Assembly: GCA_003535195.1 (NCBI GenBank)
Contig: DOHN01000128.1
Coordinates: 1 to 12,161, forward strand
Length of the DNA: 12,161 nucleotides
Direction: 5' to 3'
Origin: Ruminiclostridium sp.
GTDB lineage: Bacteria > Bacillota > Clostridia > DSM-8532
The position numbers and the translations under genes were made by a program. The notes beneath the pieces are model-generated. The model saw nothing but the letters and a program-made list of their open reading frames with translations, was not told where the DNA came from and searched no databases. Below are positions 1-7,207 of the stretch, piece by piece; the stretch's first letter is position 1; each line of letters opens with the position of its first letter.

Positions 1-818
1 AGCACGTCGGTCATCTCGTTGCCGCGCTCGCCGCAGCCCACGTAGACGATGATATCGGCATTGGACCATTTGGCGAGCTGGTGCTGGGTGAGGGTTTTGC
101 CTGTGCCGAAGCCGCCGGGTATGGCAGCCGTTCCGCCTTTAGCAATAGGGAACATAGTGTCGATGACACGCTGGCCCGTCACCAGCGGAATATTGAGAGG
201 CAATCTTTTCCGATAGGGCCTGGCCTCGCGGACCGGCCATTCCTGAACAAGGGTAAGGTTATATATCTCCTTCCCCTCTTTTACGGTGACAATGGTTTGG
301 CTGATATTGTATTGTCCGCTGACAACTGCCTCAACAACCTCGCCCTGGATTCCGGGAGGAACCATGACCTTATGAAGTACCGACTCTGTTTCCTGTACCT
401 CAGCCACGACCGCGCCGGACTTTACCATATCGCCGGCTTTAGCCAGGACCTTCACATTCCAGAGCCTGTCACGGTCCAGATTGTCCATGGTGCTTCCGCG
501 CCTGATAAATGCGCCCGTATTCTCCGCAATGCGCGTAAGGGGCCGTTCAATGCCGTCAAAGATACTTCCGATGATGCCGGGGCCCAATTTTATGGTAAGA
601 GGTTTTCCCGTGGACACAACCGGACCTCTGGGCTTTAAACCGGTCGTATTCTCATAGACCTGTATAATGGTCTCTTTGTCCAGAACTCTGATAACCTCAC
701 CGATGAGCCCTTCCTCGCCGACCAATACCATTTCGCGCATTTTAAAGGCATGCTGCCCATGAACCTTTATGACGGGGCCATTGATGCCGTAAATGGTACC
801 CTGTGATGGTTCTGCCAT
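1..818 (-). CDS. atpA: V/A-type ATPase catalytic subunit A (3' part missing)
   Basis: This is the nucleotide-binding catalytic subunit of the cytoplasmic V1/A1 head, where ATP is made or hydrolysed. The first 272 codons are present; family members run to roughly 580-600 residues, so the gene continues past base 1. The N-terminal barrel ([21 protein letters not shown]) is typical. The insertion peculiar to A subunits follows, around residues 110-190. A P-loop GGFGTGKT lies at residues 235-242 (bases 93-116), followed by [12 protein letters not shown] at the edge. The ATG at 818 has a Shine-Dalgarno GAGGGTGA at 823-830. The gene starts 35 nt after atpE and is the seventh gene of the operon; atpB and atpD are expected next. 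An ordinary F-type alpha or beta subunit is excluded by the inserted domain and by the neighbours. Confidence 0.97.
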   Translation of the reverse strand, partial: MAEPSQGTIYGINGPVIKVHGQHAFKMREMVLVGEEGLIGEVIRVLDKETIIQVYENTTGLKPRGPVVSTGKPLTIKLGPGIIGSIFDGIERPLTRIAENTGAFIRRGSTMDNLDRDRLWNVKVLAKAGDMVKSGAVVAEVQETESVLHKVMVPPGIQGEVVEAVVSGQYNISQTIVTVKEGKEIYNLTLVQEWPVREARPYRKRLPLNIPLVTGQRVIDTMFPIAKGGTAAIPGGFGTGKTLTQHQLAKWSNADIIVYVGCGERGNEMTDV

Positions 819-853
819 ATTTTCACCCTCTGACTTTTGCTGTATTATATTTT

Positions 854-1450
854 TCAATCCAGGCTGATTCCATAGTTTTCAAGAAAAGCGCCCTTTTCCT
901 CTCTTAAACGATTTGCAAAAGAGAGATCCAGCATGCAGCCCCTCGTTTTATTAAAAAACAGGCAGCCTCCCAGAAGCTCATCCTCGCTTTCCGAGACCTC
1001 AAAAGCATTTTTCTTCTCTGCGCGGATCTCTTCTAAGAGCGGGAGGTCTTCAGAATCGGCCAGGACGCAGAGCTCTCCCGCACCCGCTTCCTGCAGGCCC
1101 CGGTCAATGAGATTTCGCATATGCCCTTTATATTCATCACTCTGTCTGAAAGTTAAAAGTTTCTCCCTGACGTTTTGAAAAATATTTTGAATATTTTCTT
1201 CCCTTCGGGCGAACAGGGACTGCTTGCCTTCAATGATAGCCCTGGATATCTCTTCATTGATTTCTTTGTCCAGCTTATGAACAACATCCTGAATATGCTC
1301 GTAGGCCATTTTCAGATACCGGATCTCATTTGTGTCAATGGCCTCCCGGCGAAGCTTTTCAGCTTCCGCAATCAGTTCATTTTTCTTTTTTTCTGCTTCC
1401 TTCATAACCGTATAAGAAAATCTATTCAGCTTTTCACTGGTTCTGTCCAT
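854..1450 (-). CDS. atpE: V/A-type ATPase peripheral stalk subunit E
   Basis: Subunit E pairs with the atpH-type subunit to form the peripheral stalk, a stator strut that ties the catalytic head to the membrane subunit AtpI. The 198-residue length is normal for the family. Residues 1 to about 105 are a charged, Lys/Glu-rich helical segment suited to a coiled coil. Residues about 106-198 form the globular head-binding domain, with the conserved-looking C-terminal stretch MLDLSFANRLREEK. The ATG at 1450 is preceded by an unusual run of seven G residues in place of a normal Shine-Dalgarno. The gene lies 28 nt after atpF and 35 nt before atpA, so all three are cotranscribed. The name here is the V-type subunit E, not the F-type c subunit that shares the symbol. 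Confidence 0.93.
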   Translation of the reverse strand: MDRTSEKLNRFSYTVMKEAEKKKNELIAEAEKLRREAIDTNEIRYLKMAYEHIQDVVHKLDKEINEEISRAIIEGKQSLFARREENIQNIFQNVREKLLTFRQSDEYKGHMRNLIDRGLQEAGAGELCVLADSEDLPLLEEIRAEKKNAFEVSESEDELLGGCLFFNKTRGCMLDLSFANRLREEKGAFLENYGISLD

Positions 1451-1454
1451 AAAA

Positions 1455-1461
1455 CCCCCCC
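1455..1461 (-). promoter_or_regulatory. G7 ribosome binding site of atpE
   Basis: The coding strand carries seven consecutive G residues, then TTTT, then the atpE ATG at 1450. No better purine-rich element lies in the 28-nt gap after atpF, so this run probably pairs with the CCUCC of 16S rRNA. Confidence 0.5.
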
Positions 1462-1478
1462 GGTTGGCCTAAAATTTG

Positions 1479-1787
1479 TTAAACCTTAATACCGATTGCT
1501 TCATTCACATAGCGCATAATATAATCCGAAGAACGTCTGGTGCCATGCCTGTCGGGAATTTCCACCACCAGGGGCCTGGCGGCCTTGAGCTTGATTTCGG
1601 AGATCACCTCCGGAAACAGCTCAACTAATAATTCCGTGATGAGGATAATGCCTGTTTCCTTGTTCTTCATGGCGCTTTCCAGCGCTTTAAGGGCTTCTTC
1701 CCTTCCATGGACGACGACTCCGTTCACACCTGCTAAGCGCAAACCCGCTTTCGTATCAATATTGTCACTGATCAGGAACATTTTCAT
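1479..1787 (-). CDS. atpF: V/A-type ATPase subunit F (central stalk)
   Basis: This is the small rotor-shaft subunit (NtpG in Enterococcus), which binds subunit D and modulates ATP hydrolysis. At 102 residues it has the family's usual length. The N-terminus MKMFLISDN is the first strand of a Rossmann-like fold. It is followed by GVNGVVVHGREEALKALE and the hydrophobic strand TGIILITELL, and ends with the expected ...PLVVEIPDRHG region near residues 72-82. The ATG at 1787 follows GAGGCG with good spacing; a second in-frame ATG two codons later is possible. The gene starts 14 nt after atpK and is followed after 28 nt by atpE. In Enterococcus hirae the F-type subunit sits just before A, whereas here E lies between F and A. 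Confidence 0.92.
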   Translation of the reverse strand: MKMFLISDNIDTKAGLRLAGVNGVVVHGREEALKALESAMKNKETGIILITELLVELFPEVISEIKLKAARPLVVEIPDRHGTRRSSDYIMRYVNEAIGIKV

Positions 1788-1801
1788 GGAAACGCCTCGC
1801 T

Positions 1802-2227
1802 TTAAGCATTTAAAATAAGGATGGATATAATAAGACCATAAATGGCGATTCCCTCTGCCAAACCAACAAAGACGAAGGCCTTGCCAAAGATCCCCGGGTC
1901 TTCGCTTAAGGCTCCCAGAGCCGCCGCGCTGCTGGATGCGACCGCGATACCCGAACCTATTGCCGAAAGACCGATTGCAAGGGCCGCGCCGATATACTTA
2001 AGCCCATCGCCGGCCGCAGCGGCAGCTGAATTTTCTGCAGCCGAAGCCGATACTCCGCCCGACAGTACAATAATACCAGCCACAATAACAATCCCTATCA
2101 GGGCCGTGACGTTCATACCGATAAGCTTCTTTGCATTCCTGCCTTTGACCGCTTTATTGGTGCAGGCCAGTCCAATGCCTACCGTGCTCATAACCAGTAT
2201 CATTCCAACAGTTAAAATAAATTTCAT
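1802..2227 (-). CDS. atpK: V/A-type ATPase membrane rotor ring subunit K
   Basis: This is the proteolipid that forms the rotating membrane ring and carries the coupling ion. The 141 residues form four hydrophobic segments, at about 3-22, 37-57, 77-105 and 113-140. An Ala-rich linker at 60-75 separates two hairpins. Only the second hairpin is clearly c-like: helix AIGSGIAVASSSAAALGA, loop SEDPGIFGK and ion-binding Glu125 in FVGLAEGIAIYGL. The first hairpin has no acidic residue inside its membrane helices. The start at 2227 is chosen because GGAGG at 2236-2240 lies 8 nt upstream. The ATG at 2233 is only 2 nt from that element, and a start at 2281 has no support. The gene follows a 95-nt leader after atpI and precedes atpF by 14 nt. 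Confidence 0.95.
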   Translation of the reverse strand: MKFILTVGMILVMSTVGIGLACTNKAVKGRNAKKLIGMNVTALIGIVIVAGIIVLSGGVSASAAENSAAAAAGDGLKYIGAALAIGLSAIGSGIAVASSSAAALGALSEDPGIFGKAFVFVGLAEGIAIYGLIISILILNA

Positions 2228-2322
2228 AATCATGACCTCCAAAGCCGAAATATTTTTTATGAATGAATAATTTGCCGACAAAATCTTTCCGATAAATTTT
2301 ATTCTCTAAATTAGTGTTCGCG

Positions 2323-4251
2323 TCATTGATTCTCTGTAATGGTAACCGGCCTGAATTCCCTGCCTTCCCCCGTGTAGAACCGCCCGAACATCTCGTAATA
2401 TTCAAGACGCATACACTGGATTGCTACAATCAGCCCTTCAAGCCCTATGGTTAAGAGATTTCCAATAATAACAACAATTATTCCGCCCACGCCCTCCATC
2501 ATATTGTAGAGCGTCCATACCGCAAGGGAGAGGCCTGCATGATTCAGGGCAAAAGCGCCCACTCTGGCAAAAGAAACCGTACCTGAGAAGAAGGACATGA
2601 CCGTTTCAAACAAGTCGAAAAACGCTTCGACAAAATACATGCCCGGCGCTTTCGGGAAAATGCGGCCTTTCCGCAGAATCAGGTTTTCCAGGGGTTCCTT
2701 AAAAAGTATCATCAGCGTAGGTATGATGATGACCACAATCCATACCGGCCATGTCATAACAAATTTGCCCGTTCTGATAAAATTCAGCACAACAGCTACA
2801 ATACCGCCATAGAATAAAAGGCCCGCCAGTCCGTTTTTATCAAATAAAAGCCGGCCCCATCTCCGCATGCGTATATTGTTTACGATATTCAGCACCATGG
2901 TGAGGAGGATGATGAATGCGCCATACCCGACCGCTCCATACAGCAGGGTATTAATGGTATCCTTGCCGTGGAGGGGACTGATCCACAGGGGCTCCAGTAT
3001 TTTTTCACTGCCAAAGACACTGCCGTAGACAAAACCGAAAATCGTCGAGGAAATTCCCACATACATCATCATCCCGCCTAAATTGGACTTTTTGAACCGG
3101 TAAAGGAGGAAGCCAGCCAATGCTATGACAGCTCCCTGCCCCGCATCCCCAAACATGATGCCGAACATCAGCACATAGGTAAGCGCGGTTATGGGCGTAG
3201 GATCCAGTTCCTTTGGTGAAGGTATGCCGTACATGCCGACAAGGCTTTCAAAAGGCTTGAACAAACGGCTGTTTTTCAAAATGGTCGGCGGCTCAAGGTT
3301 TGTCAGACGCCCCGGATCCTCACAGTTTAATATAATTTTATCGAGCGAGCTCGCTCCGCTCTGGAAAAGCTTAAAATCGCTGCGGGGAATCCAGCCTGCT
3401 AAAAAGAAGGTCTCACTATTATGAGCAGCCAGCTTTTTTACCTCATTCAGCTTTGAAAAATAGAGTATCCTGTGATAATAATGATCAAATTGCTCTTTGC
3501 TTTCCCGGAGAAATTGGTGGAGCATCTCTTCCTCCCGGCTCATTTCCTCTTTGAGCAAGCTGATCTCCTCTTGAAGCTTTTCAATGGTCACTTTTGGCAT
3601 TCCTTTGGCCTCTCCCGAAATTCTGACCCGTTCAAAGCCAATGGCTGAAAAAACATTATCCATCACGGCGGCGTTTGCCTGGGGCATAAAATAAAACATC
3701 CATACCTTTTCATTTTCCTCTGTGACCGGTGCGATAACGACATCCAAACCTTCAAGGTAGCTCTTTTGCTTCATGTAAGTGCTCTTTGAAAGGTATCCAA
3801 AACGAATCTTCATAAAGGAAAAATGAAACATTTCATCAATATTTATTTGGAGCCGTGCCAAAGGCAGGAGTTGGCTCAATATCTGCTCCCTCTCCTCCAT
3901 TTGGGCACGACGGGCATTCTTCTGATTTCTGTATTCCGATATCCGATCCTCTATTTGGACCGTAAAAGCTTCCATATCCGAAATGTCCACAGGAGCAAGC
4001 AGCTTTTTTTCTATTTCTTCTTTGCCGTACTGCCTCACCGCAACGCCAAACTTTTCATTCAGCAGGCTCATGCGCTTGCGTAGGGGTTCCAAAGAATGGT
4101 CTTCCTCAAAGGGAATAAGACCCGGTACATTGATGGATTTGTAGGGAGGTTCAAGCTGTATATTTTTGTTGATAACACATTTTAATACAAACTCGTCAAA
4201 CATATATATAGGCCCCAAAATACTAACATACTTCATCTGTTCGACTGCCAC
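2323..4251 (-). CDS. atpI: V/A-type ATPase membrane stator subunit I (116 kDa-type)
   Basis: AtpI (NtpI, eukaryotic subunit a) supplies the ion half-channels beside the rotor ring and anchors the peripheral stalks. The 642 residues are typical. Residues 1 to about 345 are the cytoplasmic arm, with coiled-coil stretches near 90-130 and 220-260. Residues about 350-612 are membrane-spanning. Visible signatures are FGIMFGDAGQG (363-373), SFARVGAFALN (560-570) with Arg563, and GLEGLIVAIQCMRLEYYE (603-620) with Glu605, Gln612 and Arg615. These arginines match those known to face the ring carboxylates in this family. The GTG start at 4251 follows AAGGGCGGATGG; the internal ATG at 4236 has no ribosome binding site. 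The gene begins 16 nt after atpC. A 95-nt gap separates it from atpK. Confidence 0.96.
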   Translation of the reverse strand: MAVEQMKYVSILGPIYMFDEFVLKCVINKNIQLEPPYKSINVPGLIPFEEDHSLEPLRKRMSLLNEKFGVAVRQYGKEEIEKKLLAPVDISDMEAFTVQIEDRISEYRNQKNARRAQMEEREQILSQLLPLARLQINIDEMFHFSFMKIRFGYLSKSTYMKQKSYLEGLDVVIAPVTEENEKVWMFYFMPQANAAVMDNVFSAIGFERVRISGEAKGMPKVTIEKLQEEISLLKEEMSREEEMLHQFLRESKEQFDHYYHRILYFSKLNEVKKLAAHNSETFFLAGWIPRSDFKLFQSGASSLDKIILNCEDPGRLTNLEPPTILKNSRLFKPFESLVGMYGIPSPKELDPTPITALTYVLMFGIMFGDAGQGAVIALAGFLLYRFKKSNLGGMMMYVGISSTIFGFVYGSVFGSEKILEPLWISPLHGKDTINTLLYGAVGYGAFIILLTMVLNIVNNIRMRRWGRLLFDKNGLAGLLFYGGIVAVVLNFIRTGKFVMTWPVWIVVIIIPTLMILFKEPLENLILRKGRIFPKAPGMYFVEAFFDLFETVMSFFSGTVSFARVGAFALNHAGLSLAVWTLYNMMEGVGGIIVVIIGNLLTIGLEGLIVAIQCMRLEYYEMFGRFYTGEGREFRPVTITENQ

Positions 4252-4267
4252 TTTACCATCCGCCCTT

Positions 4268-5320
4268 TCATTTAATATTGATTCCTACCAGATATTTTCG
4301 GATATTCTCCTCCGAAAGCCCGTACCGGATTCCCTCTATAATGGTGATAATATTAGACAGCTCAAATTCTTTCATCCGCAAATAGAAAGTAACGCAGGAA
4401 ATGGAAAACGGGTGTCTTCGGAATCTCATTTTGTGAACTCTATACATAAATTCAGAATAATTGTGCTCAAAAAGAAGCTCATGCCGGCCTTCAAAAAGAA
4501 AACCGTAGAAAGTCCCCTTCATGATTCTGATATATTCTTCAACACTATTGGCTTTAATCAGCCCTTCTATTGTCTTTTTATTCAGCCTGTAAATGGGCGG
4601 CAGGATATAACTTCCTATGACTTCATGATCTATTCGGTAGAACGCCTTGCTCCGGTAGATCCAGAATATATTGAACATGTCGCTCTCAAGGCCTGCAAAT
4701 TCTCCCATGATCGCCAGGTTCGGACCCTTCAGAAGCTTTTTGTATTTGTTTTGGACGTTTCTTAAATAAAGCTGGTCCAGCGCCATTTCAATATCAAAAA
4801 GGCGCTTTGCATTGCTGTCCTGTGCAAAGGGTTTTAATACGTCATAATATACCGACCCCTCAAGGCCCGACAGGAACTCATTAAAACTGCGCGATAGAGC
4901 CAGTTTTTGAATATTCCCACGATTCCTGCCCGACAAAAAGAAACGCAAATCTTCACCATCGATCCGGTCTGTATGTCCGGCTTCAAATAACCTGAACAGG
5001 AGTTTTAAGTTTTCAATTTCAATTTTCATATAGAGAAGGTTTATAAATTCTTTGGTATGTCCGTTGGCAAATTTGAGCAGCTTTGAATAGTCATTGATCA
5101 AATCGTGCTTCAGGAGATTTTCCAATCGGCCGCGATGAACGGATTCTTCGCCGGTTTCCGAAAGTACGGACCTATAGTGCGTATTGTCCTTTAAATAGGA
5201 AACGACTTCGCCCACGCTCTTTTTCTGCATCAATGAAGTATAGTCCTCATTTTTGAGCAGCTTCCCGTACATGGCTCTGGTTTTTCCGGAAAGCGCGCCA
5301 TATTTCATTTCATTGAGCAT
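4268..5320 (-). CDS. atpC: V/A-type ATPase subunit C (AC39/d-type rotor adaptor)
   Basis: This funnel-shaped subunit couples the central stalk D/F to the membrane ring. The 350 residues are nearly all helical, as expected. Recognisable family stretches are IEIENLKLLFR (from about residue 100), FDIEMALDQLY (175-185), DMFNIFWIYRSK (214-225) and RMKEFELSNIITIIEGIRYG near the C-terminus. The ATG at 5320 is chosen because AGGAG lies 5 nt upstream. The longer open frame to 5383 runs into atpH and lacks a ribosome binding site. Its first 11 nt overlap the end of atpH, which suggests translational coupling. In Enterococcus-type operons C follows E; here it sits second, before atpI. Confidence 0.93.
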   Translation of the reverse strand: MLNEMKYGALSGKTRAMYGKLLKNEDYTSLMQKKSVGEVVSYLKDNTHYRSVLSETGEESVHRGRLENLLKHDLINDYSKLLKFANGHTKEFINLLYMKIEIENLKLLFRLFEAGHTDRIDGEDLRFFLSGRNRGNIQKLALSRSFNEFLSGLEGSVYYDVLKPFAQDSNAKRLFDIEMALDQLYLRNVQNKYKKLLKGPNLAIMGEFAGLESDMFNIFWIYRSKAFYRIDHEVIGSYILPPIYRLNKKTIEGLIKANSVEEYIRIMKGTFYGFLFEGRHELLFEHNYSEFMYRVHKMRFRRHPFSISCVTFYLRMKEFELSNIITIIEGIRYGLSEENIRKYLVGINIK

Positions 5321-5636
5321 CTGTTCTCCTTCCGGTAATCCGGCTGAATATCTGATTTTCCCACATTTCCTTATGCCCGGCAATCACCCCATTGATTTGC
5401 TTAACCTTAAGAGCCGTATGCTCACGAATACGAGCAAGCTTCTCGTCCGCCTCCTTACGGTTCCTGACCTCAAGCTGTTCAATCTTACGCTCCGCCATAT
5501 CAAGAATATTTTCCTCGATGGCTTTCAGTTCGTTTTCGGTGTCCATCCGTATTTTTTCCTTTTGGGCAATTCCATCGTCAACAAGGCTTTGGGCTTCATG
5601 CTCGATTTCGATAATTTTTTTTATCAGTTCTTCCAC
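5310..5636 (-). CDS. atpH: V/A-type ATPase peripheral stalk subunit G/H
   Basis: This first gene of the operon encodes a 108-residue, almost wholly charged helical protein. Glu/Lys/Arg-rich heptads run from about residue 5 to 90, fitting the long coiled-coil partner of subunit E in the peripheral stalk (NtpF/AtpH type). Sequence motifs in this family are weak, so the call rests on length, composition and first position in the operon. The GTG at 5636 is preferred because AGAAGGTGG sits about 8 nt upstream. The GTG codons at 5648 and 5645 lie within or next to that element. The TGA at 5312-5310 falls inside the first codons of atpC. Confidence 0.82.
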   Translation of the reverse strand: MEELIKKIIEIEHEAQSLVDDGIAQKEKIRMDTENELKAIEENILDMAERKIEQLEVRNRKEADEKLARIREHTALKVKQINGVIAGHKEMWENQIFSRITGRRTDAQ

Positions 5637-5707
5637 TTTCCACACCACCTTCTAGTGCCTATATATAAGCATTTTAGGAACAGCTTTAAGGTTTTTTCCA
5701 CTTTACT

Positions 5708-5737
5708 TTTATATAATATCCGCAACATCATTTACAA
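5708..5737 (-). promoter_or_regulatory. Candidate sigma-A promoter P2 of the ATPase operon
   Basis: On the minus strand TTGTAA (5737-5732) is followed after 18 nt by TATAAA (5713-5708). The start point would be near 5701, giving a leader of about 65 nt before atpH. The region is AT-rich, so chance matches are possible. Confidence 0.4.
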
Positions 5738-5739
5738 TT

Positions 5740-5768
5740 ATTATATTTTCAAATTTTTGCCCTTTGAA
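5740..5768 (-). promoter_or_regulatory. Candidate sigma-A promoter P1 of the ATPase operon
   Basis: On the minus strand TTCAAA (5768-5763) is followed after exactly 17 nt by a perfect TATAAT (5745-5740). The implied start point is near 5733, about 97 nt before the atpH start. It diverges from the argD promoter, and the two do not overlap. Confidence 0.5.
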
Positions 5769-5807
5769 CATAATTTTTATGGATAAGTTGCAAATAGCTA
5801 TTTTTGT

Positions 5808-5845
5808 ATTGAATAATTATGCATTGAAATGTATGATTATTATGA
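5808..5845. promoter_or_regulatory. Tandem ARG boxes (probable ArgR operator) of argD
   Basis: Bases 5808-5825 match the 18-bp ARG box consensus WNTGAATWWWWATTCANW with one mismatch (G at 5821 for T). A second, weaker box at 5828-5845 keeps most half-site positions, with four mismatches. The two are 2 bp apart, close to the spacing known for paired ArgR sites. They cover both the -35 and -10 of the argD promoter, the arrangement expected for repression by arginine-bound ArgR/AhrC. The consensus was defined in other bacteria, so binding here is an inference. Confidence 0.6.
5809..5837 (+). promoter_or_regulatory. Candidate sigma-A promoter of argD
   Basis: TTGAAT (5809-5814) is separated by 17 nt from TATGAT (5832-5837). 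Transcription would start near 5844, only about 25 nt before the argD ATG, leaving room for the AGGAGG at 5853-5858. Confidence 0.6.
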
Positions 5846-5868
5846 ATTACTTAGGAGGTGTATTCGAA

Positions 5869-7071
5869 ATGAAATTAGACGAAATTATCGCGTTGGACAA
5901 AAAGTATTTTATGAACACATTTGGCGACAGACAGCCGGTATGCTTTGAACGCGGCAATGGCATGAAGCTTTGGGATACAGAAGGCAAAGTTTACACGGAT
6001 TTTCTGGCCGGCATTGCGGTAAGCGCATTGGGTCATTCCCACCCTGCACTGGTCAATGCCATCGTCGAGCAGGCCCAAAAATTGATCCACTGCTCCAACT
6101 ATTATTATATAGAATCCCAGGCCAAGCTTGCCCGGCTTATTGTTGAAAATTCCTGCTGCGATAAAGTATTTTTTGCAAACAGCGGTGCAGAAGCCAATGA
6201 AGGCGCTATCAAGCTGGCACGGCTTTATTTCAGGAAAAAGGGATTTCCCCGGAAGTTTGAAATTATCACTTTGGAGAATTCTTTCCATGGCAGAACACTG
6301 GCCACCCTTGCTGCTACAGGGCAAGAAAAATACCAGAAGAATTATAGTCCCTTGACCCCTAAATTTTTAAGTGTGCCAATGAATGATATCCAGGCCCTTG
6401 AAAATGCTATTACGGAATACACCTGCGCGGTGATGCTGGAACCCATTCAGGGGGAGAGCGGCGTTAACCCCGCCGGGATGGAGTATATCAGGCAGGTTCG
6501 TAAATTGTGCACCGAAAAAGAACTTCTCCTGATCTTCGACGAGGTTCAATGCGGTCTTGGAAGAACCGGAAAAATGTTTGGCTATGAACATTACGGGGTG
6601 GAACCCGATATTTTCACCCTGGCCAAAGCCCTGGCCGGAGGCTTCCCCATCGGGGCCCTTTGTGCCAAAGAACCCTTTGCCGATGCTTTTGCGCCCGGAG
6701 ATCACGGTTCTACCTTCGGCGGCAACCCGCTGGCCTGCAGTGCCGGCTTTGCGGTGCTCTCCACCATCATCAATGACAAGCTCTGCGATAATTCAGCCAA
6801 AATGGGCGACTATATGATGGATCAGCTAAATGGCCTTAAAAACAAATATTCCTTTATCAAGGAGGTACGCGGCAAAGGCCTTATGATAGGTGTGGAGCTT
6901 CATGTGCCAAAGGCTGCGGAGGTAAAGAAAAAATGCCTTGAATCCGGCTACCTGATCGGCTCAGTGGGCGAAAGGATCATTCGTCTTCTCCCTCCCCTTA
7001 TTGTTTCCAAAGAGGATATTGACGGGTGCATTAAAGCGCTGGACAAGATCTTTGCGGAATTATCCGCTTAA
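5869..7071 (+). CDS. argD: Acetylornithine aminotransferase
   Basis: This cytoplasmic PLP enzyme of class III transfers the amino group between glutamate and N-acetylglutamate semialdehyde, forming N-acetylornithine in arginine synthesis. The 400 residues are full length. Visible signatures are SGAEAN (105-110, cofactor phosphate site), SFHGRT (138-143), FDEVQ with Asp224, the PLP-binding Lys253 in TLAKALAGGFPIGA, STFGGNP (281-287) and Arg372 in GERIIRLLPP. The ATG at 5869 follows AGGAGG at 5853-5858; the upstream frame to 5764 runs through the promoter and is not coding. The gene stands alone between its own promoter and terminator, and other arginine genes must lie elsewhere. Relatives using ornithine or succinylornithine are similar, but the ARG-box operator favours argD. 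Confidence 0.93.
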   Translation: MKLDEIIALDKKYFMNTFGDRQPVCFERGNGMKLWDTEGKVYTDFLAGIAVSALGHSHPALVNAIVEQAQKLIHCSNYYYIESQAKLARLIVENSCCDKVFFANSGAEANEGAIKLARLYFRKKGFPRKFEIITLENSFHGRTLATLAATGQEKYQKNYSPLTPKFLSVPMNDIQALENAITEYTCAVMLEPIQGESGVNPAGMEYIRQVRKLCTEKELLLIFDEVQCGLGRTGKMFGYEHYGVEPDIFTLAKALAGGFPIGALCAKEPFADAFAPGDHGSTFGGNPLACSAGFAVLSTIINDKLCDNSAKMGDYMMDQLNGLKNKYSFIKEVRGKGLMIGVELHVPKAAEVKKKCLESGYLIGSVGERIIRLLPPLIVSKEDIDGCIKALDKIFAELSA

Positions 7072-7077
7072 TATTCC

Positions 7078-7103
7078 AAAGACTGCTTCGGCAGTCTTTT
7101 TTT
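7078..7103 (+). terminator. Intrinsic terminator of argD
   Basis: A 9-bp perfect stem AAAGACTGC (7078-7086) / GCAGTCTTT (7091-7099) is closed by a stable TTCG tetraloop, and the T tract runs to 7103. It starts 7 nt after the argD stop and insulates argD from the next unit. Confidence 0.95.
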
Positions 7104-7151
7104 AGCCATGCCAGCAAAGGCGCCCCGGCTCCTTCGAATTTTTTATGCAAC

Positions 7152-7180
7152 TTGACAAGCGTTCTTGCATACAATTGAAT
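7152..7180 (+). promoter_or_regulatory. Candidate promoter of the small-protein/sleB unit
   Basis: A perfect -35 TTGACA (7152-7157) is followed after 17 nt by TTGAAT (7175-7180), a 4-of-6 match to the -10. The start point would be near 7187, about 20 nt before the first gene. An overlapping CATACAAT at 7168-7175 resembles the sigma-E -10 element of spore-formers, but no clear sigma-E -35 is present. Confidence 0.5.
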
Positions 7181-7183
7181 GCA
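7166..7183. repeat. 18-bp near-palindrome over the -10 region
   Basis: TGCATACAATTGAATGCA equals its own reverse complement at 16 of 18 positions. It covers the candidate -10, the place expected for a dyad operator. The regulator is unknown. Confidence 0.4.
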
Positions 7184-7207
7184 GAACTTTATTTTAATGG
7201 TGAGACT

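Noticed and set aside
81..638. Open frame of 185 codons on the plus strand
   Set aside because: It lies opposite atpA, which has a clear P-loop and family sequence. The plus-strand product shows no domain and has no ribosome binding site.
1802..2281. Longer AtpK starting at 2281 with 18 extra residues
   Set aside because: The extra N-terminus is polar and unlike AtpK. The GGAGG at 2236-2240 points to the ATG at 2227.
4166..4765. Open frame of 199 codons on the plus strand
   Set aside because: It runs antisense to the end of atpC and start of atpI, both strongly supported. Its composition is that of a shadow frame.
5253..5786. Open frame of 177 codons on the plus strand, hydrophobic and Phe-rich
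   Set aside because: It is antisense to atpC/atpH and runs through the divergent promoter region. The hydrophobicity comes from reading charged coiled-coil codons in reverse.
5764..5868. 35-residue N-terminal extension of ArgD
   Set aside because: This stretch contains the promoter and ARG boxes and resembles no transaminase. AGGAGG at 5853-5858 marks the ATG at 5869.
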